Part shown: piece after piece, positions 25,197 through 35,631 of the stretch
Layout: every line of letters begins with the position of its first letter
Numbering within the stretch: position 1 is the first letter of the stretch
From: an uncultured Geobacter sp.
Lineage (GTDB): Bacteria > Desulfobacterota > Desulfuromonadia > Geobacterales > CAIOGM01
Assembly (NCBI GenBank): GCA_903902855.1
Contig: CAIUWK010000053.1
Location: 22,412 to 86,411 of the forward strand
Length of the DNA stretch: 64,000 nucleotides
Reading direction: 5' to 3'
Position numbers and translations under genes: made by a program
Notes under the pieces: model-generated
Seen by the model: only the letters and a program-made list of their open reading frames with translations
Told to the model about the DNA's origin: nothing
The model's database searches: none

Positions 25197-28115
25197 GTGA
25201 AGCATACCCCGAAAAAGAGAACGTCAAAGGCAGATCCCCTCGCCACGGCAATAGAGCCGAGCGCTCCCACCGGGGAGCAGCTCGCCGACAACAGAGGGAG
25301 TAATCAGGAGGAAAGCTCTCTGCTCCACCAACTGCAGCTTCGTCTCAAAGAAGTTGAGGCACAAAACAGGGAACTCCGGGCCGCAGTTAACGGAATGCCG
25401 CACGAAGAATTCCGCCGGTCCGGTGCCGAACTGGAAGAGCGGGTTACGCTGCGAACGGAGCAACTGCAGAACTCCCGCAACCACCTGCGGACCATTCTGG
25501 ACAACCTTCCCATGCTCGTCTGGCTCAAGGACTGTGAAGGTCGCTTCCTGACGGTGAACAGGTTCCTGGCCGAATCGTCACATAAGCCGCTGGAGTCGAT
25601 TATCGGTCTCACTGACCTGGATCTCTGGCCCCGCGAACTTGCGGAGGCCTATCGCGCCGATGACCGGGAGGTAATGGCATCACGATCCCGAAAGCAGAAA
25701 GAAGAACGGGTTGTTACGAACAGCGGACCAGAGTGGCATGAGACGTTCAAGGTGCCTCTCCAGGATGCCCAGGGAAACGTAATCGGTACCATGGGGATCT
25801 CCAGGGAGATCACGGAGCGACGCAGCTTGCAGGAAAAACTGCAACAGAGCCACGCCCTGCTGCAGGAGCTCACCGACCAGGTGCCGGGGATCATCTACCA
25901 GTACCGGTTCTTCCCTGATGGGCGCTCCTGCTTCCCCTTTGCCAGCCGCAACCTGCAGGAGCTCTACGGCATCGCCCCGGAAGAGATATGTGAAGATGCC
26001 GCTCCGCTCCTGGCTCTCATCCATCCGGACGATTATGGATGTCTCATCGACTCCATCCGGCTCTCCGCCCAAAGCCTGCAGCCGTGGCAACTGGAATTCA
26101 GAGCGTTCCTCCCCCTGCAGGGAGAACGGTGGCTGTGTGGCGACGCCAAGCCGCAACGTCTGACTGACGGCAGCACCCTGTGGCACGGGTATATCAGTGA
26201 CATCACTCAGCGCAAACAGGCAGAGGAAGAGTTGCACCGGGCCCTGAACGCCGCTCAATCGGCCAACCGCAGCAAGAGCGAGTTCCTGGCCAACATGAGC
26301 CATGAAATTCGCACCCCCATGAACGCCATCGTCGGCATGGGACACCTCCTCTCCCAGACCCGGCTCACCCCCCAACAACGGGAGTATCTGCAAAAAATAG
26401 ATTCATCAAGCCACCTCCTGCTGGAGATCATCGACAGCATCCTTGACCTCTCCAGTATCGATGCCGGGAACCTGAAGCTGGAACAGGCGGAGTTTTCCCT
26501 AAGCGAGACTCTTAACCTGGTCAAGCGGCTGATAACGGTACGCTGCATGGAAAAGGGGCTTGAACTCCGGATGATAGTGGAACCGGAGTTGCCGGACCCA
26601 GTAGTGGGTGACACCCAACGTCTGCAACAGGTTTTGCTCATCCTTCTGGGGAATGCCGTCAAATTCACCCGACAGGGAGAAATCGGCGTCGCCGTGTCGT
26701 CTGAAAAGTTCTGCCCGGGGGACCGGATGCTCCTGCTCCGGATTACGGTGAGCGACACCGGCATCGGCCTTCCCCCTGAACAGATCCCCCAACTCTTTTC
26801 CCCCTTCACTCAGGGGGATAGCTCCTTCACCCGCCCCTATGGGGGGACCGGGCTGGGGTTGAGTCTCTGCAAGCGGATCGTACAGCTGATGGGGGGGGAA
26901 ATATCGGCTGAAGGAATACCGGGTGTGGGAAGCGCCTTTACCTTTACCGCAGAGTTGGGAATTGCTCATGATTTCCAGAAAGAGCCGCTCCGTCCCGTCC
27001 AGGAACCCCATGCCGTTGAGAAGCTCCGGCGCAGTGGTGCAATCACTGCCGAGGAGTTGCGACTCCTCCGGGGGAAGCGGGTGCTGGTGGTGGAGGATCA
27101 GCCGCTGAATCAGGAACTCATGCGGGAAATTCTGGAAAGAGCAGGGATGCAGGTGAGCTGTGCCGACAACGGTCAGGAGGCCGTCTTCGCGGTGACGGAG
27201 CAGGGTAAGACCTTCGACATCATCCTCATGGACCTGCAGATGCCGGTCATGGACGGCTATAAGGCGACCCGACGAATCAGGGAACAGGAGAGAACTTTAC
27301 ACCCCCCCATTATCGCGTTGACGGCTCATGCCCTGAAAGAGGAGCAGGAGCTCTGCCGACAGGCCGGAATGAACGGACACCTGGCCAAGCCGGTGAATGT
27401 GGAAGAGCTCTTTCACTCCCTGTTTCATTGGCTTTTCACCACCCAACTGACCGGTGAGCCCCCTCCACCCTCCTCTCCCTGCCTGAAACTCCCCGACCAT
27501 CTCCCCGGCCTCAATCTGGCCGAAGGTCTCTCCCGTCTCCGGTGCAATGTGGAACTCTACCGTCGGCTCATCATCGGCTTCTGTCGGGACCGGCGGAACG
27601 TGGCCAGTGAGATCAGAGAAGCCTTGACGGCCGGAGATCTGAAACGAAGTCACGCCCTGGTCCATGCCCTTACCGGGGTGGCGGGGAATCTGGCGATAAC
27701 CGGGGTATATGACGTGGCACGGGATCTGGGAGCACTCTGCAGCCGGGGCGACTCCGAAGGCGCCCTGGAACTGCTCCCGACTCTGGAGATGAAGCTGGCC
27801 GAGATCATCTCCTCTGCGGCGCTCCTGGAAGAGCAGAGTTTACCGGTTGACGCTTCCGTGGTTTCCCGTAAGTGTGATGCCGGGGGGGCGACGGCACTGC
27901 TGCATGAGCTCGGTATACTTGCAGCAGATCACAATCTCAAATCACTCAAAACGGTCGCCCTCCTCCAGGAACTGCTGACCGGAAGTGAGTATGCACCGGC
28001 AGCGGCATCCATTGAGGAGCGGTTGGAGCGGCTGGATTTTGACGCCGCGGCCGTCAAGATCAAAGAGCTGAAACTGCTGGTTATCAAGGACGAACCGGTC
28101 TCCCTGCCGAACTGA
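25197..28115 (+). CDS. hybrid sensor kinase PAS-PAS-HisKA-HATPase-REC-Hpt
   Basis: 972 residues from GTG at 25197, chosen for GAGG 8 bases upstream. The longer frame to 24837 overlaps the previous gene in another frame and has no family-like sequence. Domains: coiled coil (about 35-100), PAS (about 100-210), PAS (about 221-340, ending SDITQRK), HisKA with SHEIRTPMN (His about 368), HATPase with GTGLGLSLCKRI, REC with Asp in LMDLQMPVMDG (about 677), and a C-terminal Hpt with His in LVHALTG (about 821). There is no membrane segment, so it senses a cytoplasmic signal. No DNA-binding output is encoded nearby. Confidence 0.85.
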   Translation: MKHTPKKRTSKADPLATAIEPSAPTGEQLADNRGSNQEESSLLHQLQLRLKEVEAQNRELRAAVNGMPHEEFRRSGAELEERVTLRTEQLQNSRNHLRTILDNLPMLVWLKDCEGRFLTVNRFLAESSHKPLESIIGLTDLDLWPRELAEAYRADDREVMASRSRKQKEERVVTNSGPEWHETFKVPLQDAQGNVIGTMGISREITERRSLQEKLQQSHALLQELTDQVPGIIYQYRFFPDGRSCFPFASRNLQELYGIAPEEICEDAAPLLALIHPDDYGCLIDSIRLSAQSLQPWQLEFRAFLPLQGERWLCGDAKPQRLTDGSTLWHGYISDITQRKQAEEELHRALNAAQSANRSKSEFLANMSHEIRTPMNAIVGMGHLLSQTRLTPQQREYLQKIDSSSHLLLEIIDSILDLSSIDAGNLKLEQAEFSLSETLNLVKRLITVRCMEKGLELRMIVEPELPDPVVGDTQRLQQVLLILLGNAVKFTRQGEIGVAVSSEKFCPGDRMLLLRITVSDTGIGLPPEQIPQLFSPFTQGDSSFTRPYGGTGLGLSLCKRIVQLMGGEISAEGIPGVGSAFTFTAELGIAHDFQKEPLRPVQEPHAVEKLRRSGAITAEELRLLRGKRVLVVEDQPLNQELMREILERAGMQVSCADNGQEAVFAVTEQGKTFDIILMDLQMPVMDGYKATRRIREQERTLHPPIIALTAHALKEEQELCRQAGMNGHLAKPVNVEELFHSLFHWLFTTQLTGEPPPPSSPCLKLPDHLPGLNLAEGLSRLRCNVELYRRLIIGFCRDRRNVASEIREALTAGDLKRSHALVHALTGVAGNLAITGVYDVARDLGALCSRGDSEGALELLPTLEMKLAEIISSAALLEEQSLPVDASVVSRKCDAGGATALLHELGILAADHNLKSLKTVALLQELLTGSEYAPAAASIEERLERLDFDAAAVKIKELKLLVIKDEPVSLPN

Positions 28116-28116
28116 A

Positions 28117-28143
28117 AAGGGGACAGCTGCCGGCTGTCCCCTT
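28117..28143. terminator. hairpin between the convergent kinase and frr genes
   Basis: AAGGGGACAGC / GCTGTCCCCTT, an 11-bp perfect stem with loop TGCCG, directly after the kinase stop. T-runs are short on both sides. Confidence 0.7.
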
Positions 28144-28170
28144 GTATACTCCCTGCGGCTTTGAAGGAAA

Positions 28171-29471
<1,301 letters not shown>

Positions 29472-29474
29472 CTA

Positions 29475-29505
29475 TAAAAAAAGCCGACCCGAAAGGCCGG
29501 CTTTT
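29475..29505 (-). terminator. terminator-like hairpin between tsf and pyrH
   Basis: On the minus strand AAAAGCCGGCC / GGGTCGGCTTTTTTT with loop TTTC follows the tsf stop and precedes the pyrH start. It would end or attenuate the rpsB-tsf transcript. Confidence 0.85.
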
Positions 29506-29514
29506 CCGTTTCCC

Positions 29515-30165
29515 CTAGACGCCGGCTGCTGCGGCTACTTCGGCGGCAAAATCAGACTCTTTTTTGGCAAGCCCTTCTCCAAGAACATACTTGGTGAAGC
29601 GGCGGATGCTCATGTTTTCACCGATGGTGGCGATAGTCTCGTTGAGATAGGTCTGGATCGTCTTGTCCGGATCCTTCACATAGGACTGCTCCAGGAGACA
29701 GATATCGGCATAGAACTTGTTGACCTGCCCCTCGATGATCTTCTCGATGATGTTCTCCGGCTTGCCGCTCTCCCGTGCCTTGGCGCGGTAGATCTCTTTT
29801 TCCCGCTCCACCAGCTCTGCCGGGACTTCGTCACGGGAGACAGCGGTGGGAGAGGCTGCGGCGATATGCATGGCAACATCCTTGACAAACTTCTGGAACT
29901 GTTCGTTCTTGGCCACGAAATCGGTCTCGCAGTTTACTTCCAGCAGGACCCCGATCTTGCCGCCGGCATGGATATAAGAACCCACGGCTCCCTCGCTGGC
30001 AACGCGGCCGGCCTTCTTGGAGGCAGCGGCCAGCCCCTTCTTGCGCAGATAGTCAATGGCCTTCTCGTGGTCCCCTTCGGTTTCGGTGAGGGCCTTTTTG
30101 CAATCCATAAGGCCTGCGCCAGTTGCTTTTCTCAGTTCATTTACCTGTGTGGCAGAAATACTCAC
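29515..30165 (-). CDS. tsf: translation elongation factor Ts
   Basis: 216 residues. It contains [19 protein letters not shown] and the TDFVAKN signature of EF-Ts, the nucleotide exchange factor for EF-Tu. The start is GTG at 30165, with AAGGAG 6 bases upstream; the longer frame runs into the repeat-filled spacer. It follows rpsB, as usual in bacteria. Confidence 0.96.
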   Translation of the reverse strand: MSISATQVNELRKATGAGLMDCKKALTETEGDHEKAIDYLRKKGLAAASKKAGRVASEGAVGSYIHAGGKIGVLLEVNCETDFVAKNEQFQKFVKDVAMHIAAASPTAVSRDEVPAELVEREKEIYRAKARESGKPENIIEKIIEGQVNKFYADICLLEQSYVKDPDKTIQTYLNETIATIGENMSIRRFTKYVLGEGLAKKESDFAAEVAAAAGV

Positions 30166-30179
30166 GTTATTCTCCTTGT

Positions 30180-30302
30180 TAACGGGGACCGGGGACCGGG
30201 AACCGGTAGAATCTACCAACCAGTCCCGGCCCACTACCCCCAGTCTTATTTGTTACAGGTCCCCGGTCCTTGACTCCGGCGGTTACACCGGTCCCCGGTC
30301 CC
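30180..30302. repeat. inverted GGGGACC heptamer arms in the rpsB-tsf spacer
   Basis: GGGGACC GGGGACC GGGAACC at the left faces GGTCCCCGGTCC and GGTCCCCGGTCCC at the right, filling almost the whole 142-base spacer between two essential genes of one operon. Confidence 0.8.
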
Positions 30303-30307
30303 GGCCT

Positions 30308-31078
30308 TTAAACTTCGTAAACCTTCTCGCCTTCGGCAGTTACCTCTCCGGCGGCAACATCGGCCCCTTCGGAGTCGGTCTGGAGCTGCCGGTCACGGGC
30401 GGCAATCCCTTCCAGAACCGCATCGGCGATCTTGCCGGTGAGGAGACGAATGGCCCTGATGGCGTCATCGTTGCCCGGGATCACGTAATCGATGAAGTCA
30501 GGATCGCAGTTGGTGTCCACAATCCCCACCACCGGGATACCCAGTTTGCGGGCTTCGGTGACGGCGATCTCTTCATTTTTCGGGTCCACCACGAAGATCA
30601 TGCCGGGAACCTTGTTGAGCCCCTTGATCCCGCCCAGGGTTTTTTCCAGCTTCTCCCGATCCTTGCTCAGCTTGAGGATCTCTTTCTTGGTGTACCCTTC
30701 GGTGGAGTCATCGTTAAACATGGTATCCAGCCGCTTGAGCCGGTCGATGCTCTGCTTGACGGTGGAGAAGTTGGTGAGCATTCCTCCCAGCCAGCGGTGG
30801 TTGACAAAGTACATCCCGCAGCGACGCGACTCTTCGGCGATGGCGTCCTGGGCCTGCTTCTTGGTCCCCACGAAAAGGACGGTTTCACCGGCCTGGGCCG
30901 AATCCTTCACGAAATTGTAGGCGTTTTTGAAGAGCCGGACCGTCTTCTGCAGGTCGATGATGTAAATCCCGTTACGTGCGCCGAAGATATACGGTTTCAT
31001 CTTCGGGTTCCAGCGTTTGGTCTGGTGGCCGAAGTGGACCCCTGCCTCCAGCAGTTCCTTCATGGTAATGCTTGCCAT
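30308..31078 (-). CDS. rpsB: 30S ribosomal protein S2
   Basis: 256 residues. S2 signatures are [19 protein letters not shown] at the N-terminus and [20 protein letters not shown] near the C-terminus; the last about 20 residues are acidic and variable. It is assembled late on the 30S subunit. It starts the rpsB-tsf-(pyrH-frr) order. A possible promoter (TTGTAT, 18 bases, TATAGA on the minus strand near 31200-31230) lies upstream, leaving a leader of over 100 bases in which S2 autoregulation could act (inference). Confidence 0.97.
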   Translation of the reverse strand: MASITMKELLEAGVHFGHQTKRWNPKMKPYIFGARNGIYIIDLQKTVRLFKNAYNFVKDSAQAGETVLFVGTKKQAQDAIAEESRRCGMYFVNHRWLGGMLTNFSTVKQSIDRLKRLDTMFNDDSTEGYTKKEILKLSKDREKLEKTLGGIKGLNKVPGMIFVVDPKNEEIAVTEARKLGIPVVGIVDTNCDPDFIDYVIPGNDDAIRAIRLLTGKIADAVLEGIAARDRQLQTDSEGADVAAGEVTAEGEKVYEV

Positions 31079-31362
31079 GTTCTTTTCCCCTCTGTGTGTG
31101 GTTTTTTCCCTCCGCCTGTCGATCCGACCGGAATCCGGACCATCCGGACACCACCGATCGCTGGGACAGACGTGTGAAATATTGACAGCAGGCTTCTATA
31201 CCATACCTGGGGCGAAAAATACAAGATAAATTCAGATCGATTGGCGACCTGCTTCGGTATCAGGCAGGCATTCGGACTAGTTAATCCCCGGCACAAAGGG
31301 AATCAATCCCCGCTGAGATGCCACGTCCTGAACACCCCGTGACTCTCCCCGGAAATCCTCGA

Positions 31363-31408
31363 CGCAATAAAAAAAGCCTCTGAGAAATCGGAGGCTTTTT
31401 TTATTGCG
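31363..31408. terminator. bidirectional terminator between nifH-like gene and rpsB
   Basis: An 18-bp arm containing AAAAAAAGCCTC and its complement GAGGCTTTTTTT, loop of 10 bases. It ends the nifB-acyP-nifH unit on the minus strand. Confidence 0.9.
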
Positions 31409-31455
31409 AGTGACTCTGCGGGACAAGCTGGAGTACGGTGTATCCCGAAGACGCT

Positions 31456-32331
31456 TCAGATCCCGCCGCCGGCGCTTCTGACCTCGCCGGTTTCGATGGC
31501 CAGAATCTGGTCGGCCCACCCGGCAGCCCATTTCCGTAACGCTTCAACCTGCAACGGCTCCGGGACTTTCGATTCGGTATGAGCCGCGATCTTGCCCGCC
31601 AGAACCTGATAGATCTTGGCCTGGTCGGAGTCGGGATACGCCTCGATGGTGGTCTTCCCCTGAAGTTCGCTCTGGGCCACGGTGATGGAGCGGGGGACGT
31701 ATTCGATCACCTGGGTGTTCGTCTTGTCCACGAAGTCGTCGATGATATGCTTGGCATAGGGGGAATTCACCGAGTTGGCAATAACCCCCCCCAGGAGTGC
31801 CCCGCCGTTGTTGGAGTACTTCTTGATCCCGGTAAAAAGGTTGTTGGCCGCGTAGAGGGCCATGAAATCCGACGAGGTGACGGTGAAGACATGCTCGGCG
31901 ATCCCCTCCCTGATGGGGACGGCAAAACCGCCACAGACCACGTCCCCCAGGACGTCGTAGATCACATAGTCCAGATCGAATTCCTCGAAGACCCGGAGCT
32001 GCTTCAGCAGCTCCACGGCCGTGATGATCCCCCTGCCGGCGCAACCCACCCCCGGCGCCGGCCCCCCTGCTTCAACACAGTAGAGGCCGTTGAAGCCGGT
32101 GTAGACGATCTCGTCGATCTTGACATTCTTCTTCTCCCGGAGTGTGTCCAGGATGGTGGGGATGTACTCCCCCCCCCGCAGGGTAACGGTGGAGTCGCTC
32201 TTGGGGTCACACCCTACCTGCATGACCTTGTAACCGGCCACTGAAAGGGCGGCGCTGATGTTGGATGTGGTGGTGGATTTGCCGATGCCACCCTTGCCGT
32301 AAATCGCGATCTGTTTCGGTTTCTTGGCCAC
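31456..32331 (-). CDS. NifH-like nitrogenase-type iron protein
   Basis: 291 residues from GTG at 32331 (AGGAGG 5 bases upstream). It has the P-loop YGKGGIGKSTT, switch region VGCDPKSDST, and both cluster ligands of the homodimer: Cys97 in GVGCAGRG and Cys132 in DVVCGGF, at the same positions as in true NifH. It should hold one [4Fe-4S] between two subunits and use ATP hydrolysis to pass electrons to the NifDK-like partner encoded at 35.6-38.5 kb. It ends the nifB-acylphosphatase-nifH unit. The sequence is NifH-type rather than a classical MinD ATPase; a reductase of the methylthio-alkane reductase (MarH) group is the likeliest match, inferred from context. Confidence 0.85.
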   Translation of the reverse strand: MAKKPKQIAIYGKGGIGKSTTTSNISAALSVAGYKVMQVGCDPKSDSTVTLRGGEYIPTILDTLREKKNVKIDEIVYTGFNGLYCVEAGGPAPGVGCAGRGIITAVELLKQLRVFEEFDLDYVIYDVLGDVVCGGFAVPIREGIAEHVFTVTSSDFMALYAANNLFTGIKKYSNNGGALLGGVIANSVNSPYAKHIIDDFVDKTNTQVIEYVPRSITVAQSELQGKTTIEAYPDSDQAKIYQVLAGKIAAHTESKVPEPLQVEALRKWAAGWADQILAIETGEVRSAGGGI

Positions 32332-32369
32332 AATATCCTCCTGACTGATCTGTAATGTTGATGAATACG

Positions 32370-32642
32370 TTAACAACGGATCTCAAACCCGCTGAATTCG
32401 TTGCGATACTCTCCCGGCTCCGCTAAAAAACCCTCGACTCTTGCCCGTTCCGGACCGATGGCGCACCAGGAGAGGAGTGCCTGTACCGCGCTCTCCGCTC
32501 CTTCAATACAGGCGGAGACACTGCCGTCGGCGAGATTTTTCACCCAGCCGTACACCTGTAACTCCTGTGCGATGCTACGGGTGCTCTTCCGGAAGGAGAC
32601 CCCCTGGACCCTCCCTCTGACGATGATGAAATAACGAACCAT
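32370..32642 (-). CDS. acylphosphatase
   Basis: 90 residues. The phosphate-binding loop GRVQGVSFR has catalytic Arg18, and GWVKN has catalytic Asn36, with the normal 18-residue spacing. The enzyme hydrolyses acyl phosphates; the physiological substrate is generally unclear. GGAGG lies 10 bases upstream of the ATG, overlapping the nifB stop region. Its place between nifB and nifH in one transcription unit is unusual and suggests a link to this system's chemistry or simply hitchhiking. Confidence 0.88.
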   Translation of the reverse strand: MVRYFIIVRGRVQGVSFRKSTRSIAQELQVYGWVKNLADGSVSACIEGAESAVQALLSWCAIGPERARVEGFLAEPGEYRNEFSGFEIRC

Positions 32643-32648
32643 TACTCT

Positions 32649-33521
32649 TCACCTCCCTGCAGGCGTGGCGCAACCGCCAAACGCCGTACTCACATCCTGG
32701 CCGATGAGGCCGATGGCGTCGGCCCGGCACTGACGGCAGTGCCGGAACTGGCCGATAATCTTTTCATTGGCACTCCGAATACTCTCCAGCTGTTCCGGGC
32801 TTGGAGGGATAACCTGGGAGAACTCCGCTTGCGGGATGAGCGGCATGACGTTCATCACGAAGGCCCCTAGCTCCTTGACCTTCAGGGCAATGAGCGGTAT
32901 CTGGTCGTCATTGACTCCCGGAATCAGGACCGTGTTGACTTTAACCGTCATACCGTACTCCACCGCTCGCCGGACCCCTTCCAGCTGGTTGGCGATGATG
33001 ATCTTCCCCGCCTCTGCTCCGCGGTAGGTCGTGCCATGGTAATGAATGAAGGAGTAGATCTTCCCCGCTACTTCAGGATCAACGGCGTTGATGGTGACCG
33101 TCAGGCTCTGAAGGTCGATCTCCTCCAGTTCGTCGATCCGTTCCGGGAGAAGCAGCCCGTTGGTGCTCAGGCACTTGATAAGCTCGGGAAACTCGGCGCC
33201 GATGAGCCGGAAGGTTTCAAAGGTCTCCTCATTGGCCAGAGGGTCACCAGGACCGGCGATCCCCACCACCTTGATGACGGGACCAAGGAGGTCGCTGGCC
33301 ATCACCTCCCGAACTTTGTCCAGCGCCTCCAACGGGGTGAAGATTCTGCTGGTCACCCCCGGACGGGATTCGTTGACACAATCATGTTTTCGGGTGCAGT
33401 AGCCGCACTTGATGTTGCAGCGAGGCGCCACTGCCAGATGTATCCTGCCGTTTTTGTGATGGTTGCCGCCGAAGCAGGGGTGCCCCTGAATCTCCTTCCG
33501 GCCATTGCATGAATCCGACAT
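32649..33521 (-). CDS. nifB: NifB-type radical SAM cofactor-biosynthesis protein (no NifX domain)
   Basis: 290 residues. The motif HPCFGGNHHKNGRIHLAVAP leads into the radical-SAM cluster site CNIKCGYC (Cys35/39/42), followed by KHDCVNESRPGV as in NifB. The C-terminus keeps FRHCRQCRADAIGL, which binds the accessory K clusters in NifB. NifB fuses two [4Fe-4S] clusters and inserts carbide to make the NifB-co precursor of the nitrogenase M-cluster. The C-terminal NifX-like domain of many NifB proteins is absent, but a separate NifX-like protein is encoded at 46.6-47.0 kb. A leader RNA precedes it. Presence of NifB implies that the DK partner carries a complex cluster. Confidence 0.88.
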   Translation of the reverse strand: MSDSCNGRKEIQGHPCFGGNHHKNGRIHLAVAPRCNIKCGYCTRKHDCVNESRPGVTSRIFTPLEALDKVREVMASDLLGPVIKVVGIAGPGDPLANEETFETFRLIGAEFPELIKCLSTNGLLLPERIDELEEIDLQSLTVTINAVDPEVAGKIYSFIHYHGTTYRGAEAGKIIIANQLEGVRRAVEYGMTVKVNTVLIPGVNDDQIPLIALKVKELGAFVMNVMPLIPQAEFSQVIPPSPEQLESIRSANEKIIGQFRHCRQCRADAIGLIGQDVSTAFGGCATPAGR

Positions 33522-33545
33522 GGTGAGCTCCCCTCTTTAATGCAC

Positions 33546-33593
33546 AAAAGGCCACGGCTCTGCGCCGTGGCCTCCAGTTTATCTGGTCAGCCT
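33546..33593 (-). promoter_or_regulatory. leader RNA element 1: pentaloop hairpin overlapping a terminator, before nifB
   Basis: On the minus strand GGCTGA-CCAG-ATAAA-CTGG-A-GGCC is followed by a terminator GGCCACGGC..GCCGTGGCC-TTTTG, ending 25 bases before the nifB ATG. The GGCC is shared: it can pair back to GGCT to extend the first hairpin, or serve as the 5' arm of the terminator. No clear promoter separates it from cysK, so readthrough from cysK may supply the transcript. A further 8-bp stem with no T-run lies at 33629-33650. Confidence 0.8.
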
Positions 33594-33656
33594 GCATGAC
33601 TCTTTCCCAGGTTATGAGCAGTGAGACGCAGGGGGCCCTGACGCCCCCTGTTCCGG

Positions 33657-34610
33657 TTAGAACCCTTCGAACAGGGAGGTGGAGAGATACCGCTCCGCTC
33701 CATCGGGGAGGATCACCACGATGGTCTTGCCGGCAAACTCGTCCAGCCGGGCCAATCGCACCGCTGCGGCCACCGCTGCACCGCTGGAGATCCCCACCAG
33801 GAGTCCTTCTTCCCGAGCCAGTCGTTTGGCGAATTCAAAGGCCTCGGCGCTCTCCACCAGCTCCACCCGATCGATGAGGGAGAGGTCCAGTGTCTCCGGA
33901 ATAAATCCGGCCCCGATCCCCTGAATTTTATGGGGCGCCGGTTTCAACTCCTGGCCGGCCAGCTTCTGAGTGATCACCGGGCTCTCCTTGGGCTCCACCG
34001 CCACGGAGATGATCGGCTTCCCTTTGCTGTTCTTGATGTAGCGTGAAACACCGGTGATGGTCCCGCCGGTCCCTACTCCGGAGACCAGGACGTCGATCCC
34101 GCCGTCGGTGTCGTCCCAGATTTCGGGGCCGGTGGTTTTCTCATGAATAGCTGGATTAGCAGGGTTCTTGAACTGCTGGGGGAGGTACCACCGGTTAGGA
34201 TCGGAAGCGGCGATCTCCTCAGCCCTGTTCACGGCCCCCTTCATCCCTTCAGCACCGGGAGTCAGGATCAGGGTGGCTCCCAGGGCCGCCAGCAGCCGGC
34301 GGCGCTCGATGCTCATGGTCTCCGGCATGGTGAGGGTCAGCTTGTACCCCCGGGCCGCGGCAACGTAGGCCAGAGCAATCCCGGTGTTGCCGCTGGTGGG
34401 CTCGATGATCTCAACCCCCGGTTTGAGCAGACCCCGCTCTTCGGCGTCCCAGATCAGGCTGGCGCCGATGCGGCATTTCACCGAGTAGGCGGGGTTGCGC
34501 CCCTCGATCTTGGCCAACACGGTGGCCTTGGCCCCCAGTGTGAGATGGTTGAGTTTGATGAGTGGAGTATTGCCGATGGATTGCGAGTTGTCCTGATAAA
34601 TCTTGGCCAT
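33657..34610 (-). CDS. cysK: cysteine synthase A (O-acetylserine sulfhydrylase)
   Basis: 317 residues. The PLP lysine is Lys45 in [12 protein letters not shown]; the substrate loop is [12 protein letters not shown], the PLP phosphate loop is [15 protein letters not shown], and a GISSGAAV motif follows. It makes cysteine from O-acetylserine and sulfide. The ATG at 34610 has AAAGGAG 9 bases upstream. It follows the Rrf2 regulator gene, with a repeat-filled spacer between. Together with leader element 2 this ties cysteine synthesis to the nitrogenase-like regulon. Confidence 0.95.
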   Translation of the reverse strand: MAKIYQDNSQSIGNTPLIKLNHLTLGAKATVLAKIEGRNPAYSVKCRIGASLIWDAEERGLLKPGVEIIEPTSGNTGIALAYVAAARGYKLTLTMPETMSIERRRLLAALGATLILTPGAEGMKGAVNRAEEIAASDPNRWYLPQQFKNPANPAIHEKTTGPEIWDDTDGGIDVLVSGVGTGGTITGVSRYIKNSKGKPIISVAVEPKESPVITQKLAGQELKPAPHKIQGIGAGFIPETLDLSLIDRVELVESAEAFEFAKRLAREEGLLVGISSGAAVAAAVRLARLDEFAGKTIVVILPDGAERYLSTSLFEGF

Positions 34611-34679
34611 GGAGTGCTGCTCCTTTCGGTGGTGTATTCGTGTTGCTTCGTGCCCCGGGTTAAATCTAAAGCTGCGATT

Positions 34680-34890
34680 ACACCACAGAGTCACAGAGTA
34701 CACAGAGAAATTCTTGGAGATAACATAAAGATCAGGAGCTAAGAGCCCGTAACCGTAAAATATCTTTGAACCGCAAAGACGCAAAGTACGCGAAGAAAAC
34801 AGAGAGAAACGACGGAACCTGGCTTTTTTTGGATTATCTCTAAAAAAAGCTATTTCTTTACGGTTCCTTTGCGTCTTCGCGGTGAAAATG
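34680..34890. repeat. octameric repeat islands in the Rrf2-cysK spacer
   Basis: Two repeat types lie in this 337-base spacer. CACAGAGT CACAGAGT ACACAGAG is at about 34683-34707. An inverted pair has GAACCGCAAAGACGCAAAG (34770 onward) facing CTTTGCGTCTTCGCGGT (to about 34885). No gene is seen between. Confidence 0.75.
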
Positions 34891-34947
34891 TTTTCGAATT
34901 TCGTTGTGCCGGTGAGATTTCTTCTATTCCGGCTTGTCCGGCTTGGG

Positions 34948-35400
34948 TTAAATTGAATAATCGATTATCTGTTTCGTGGCATCGCTTCGCTCAACGACTC
35001 CGGAGAGCAGGGCCGAATCGAGTATTTTGGCGATGGCCCGGTGCACATCGGACATGACCTGTCGAATACCGCACAGCTCCATACCGTCACACTCGGTGCA
35101 GTGGGGGTAGCTCGCATCCCGAAGACAGGCCAGCGGAGCGTAATCCCCTTCCAGGGTTCTGATGATCCGCCCCATGGTCAGCTCCCTGGCCGGAATTGCC
35201 AGAGAGTACCCCCCCCCTTTGCCGATCCTGCTCTGGAGAATACCGCCGTTTTTCAATGCCAGGAGAATCGCCTCCAGGAATTTTTTCGGAATTCGTGCTT
35301 CCCTGGCAAGATCGGAGATGATGACTAACCCCTCCCCCTCCCGTCGTGCCAGCGCTATGAGTGCCTTGAGTCCATAGGTGCTTTTCTTCGAAAGGATCAT
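34948..35400 (-). CDS. Rrf2-family transcription regulator
   Basis: 150 residues. The N-terminal winged helix begins [18 protein letters not shown] with [16 protein letters not shown] and [11 protein letters not shown], as in IscR/CymR/RirA. The central region has four Cys residues ([20 protein letters not shown]), so an Fe-S or redox sensor is plausible. With cysK downstream, it may resemble CymR (cysteine metabolism) or an IscR-like Fe-S sensor; the sequence alone does not decide. A strong promoter and leader element 2 stand in front of it. No good ribosome site is visible before the ATG. Confidence 0.85.
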   Translation of the reverse strand: MILSKKSTYGLKALIALARREGEGLVIISDLAREARIPKKFLEAILLALKNGGILQSRIGKGGGYSLAIPARELTMGRIIRTLEGDYAPLACLRDASYPHCTECDGMELCGIRQVMSDVHRAIAKILDSALLSGVVERSDATKQIIDYSI

Positions 35401-35452
35401 GAAAAACCCGCCACCGTTGGATTCACCCCAATGACTCAGGGCGTTGATAAAG

Positions 35453-35510
35453 AAAAAAGGCCGAAAAATCTCTTTCGAGATATTCCGGCCTCCAGTTGCT
35501 CTGGTCAGCT
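35453..35510 (-). promoter_or_regulatory. leader RNA element 2, before the Rrf2 gene
   Basis: On the minus strand GAGCTGA-CCAG-AGCAA-CTGG-A-GGCC is followed by terminator GGCCGGAATATCTC..GAGATTTTTCGGCC-TTTTTT, ending about 52 bases before the Rrf2 ATG. The arrangement is the same as elements 1, 3 and 4; the lower stem has only three pairs here. Confidence 0.82.
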
Positions 35511-35529
35511 CGTCATGTAACGTTCCGGT

Positions 35530-35558
35530 AGATTACTTCACTCTCTGCAGCTTGTCAA
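35530..35558 (-). promoter_or_regulatory. promoter of the Rrf2-cysK unit
   Basis: On the minus strand TTGACA (35558-35553), 17 bases, TAATCT (35535-35530). The leader hairpin begins about 20 bases downstream. Confidence 0.8.
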
Positions 35559-35631
35559 CAAAATAATTCTACATACTCTAGTTTTTAAGTAGATAAGTAC
35601 ACGACAGCATAAGATGTCGCGCCGGCAGATC

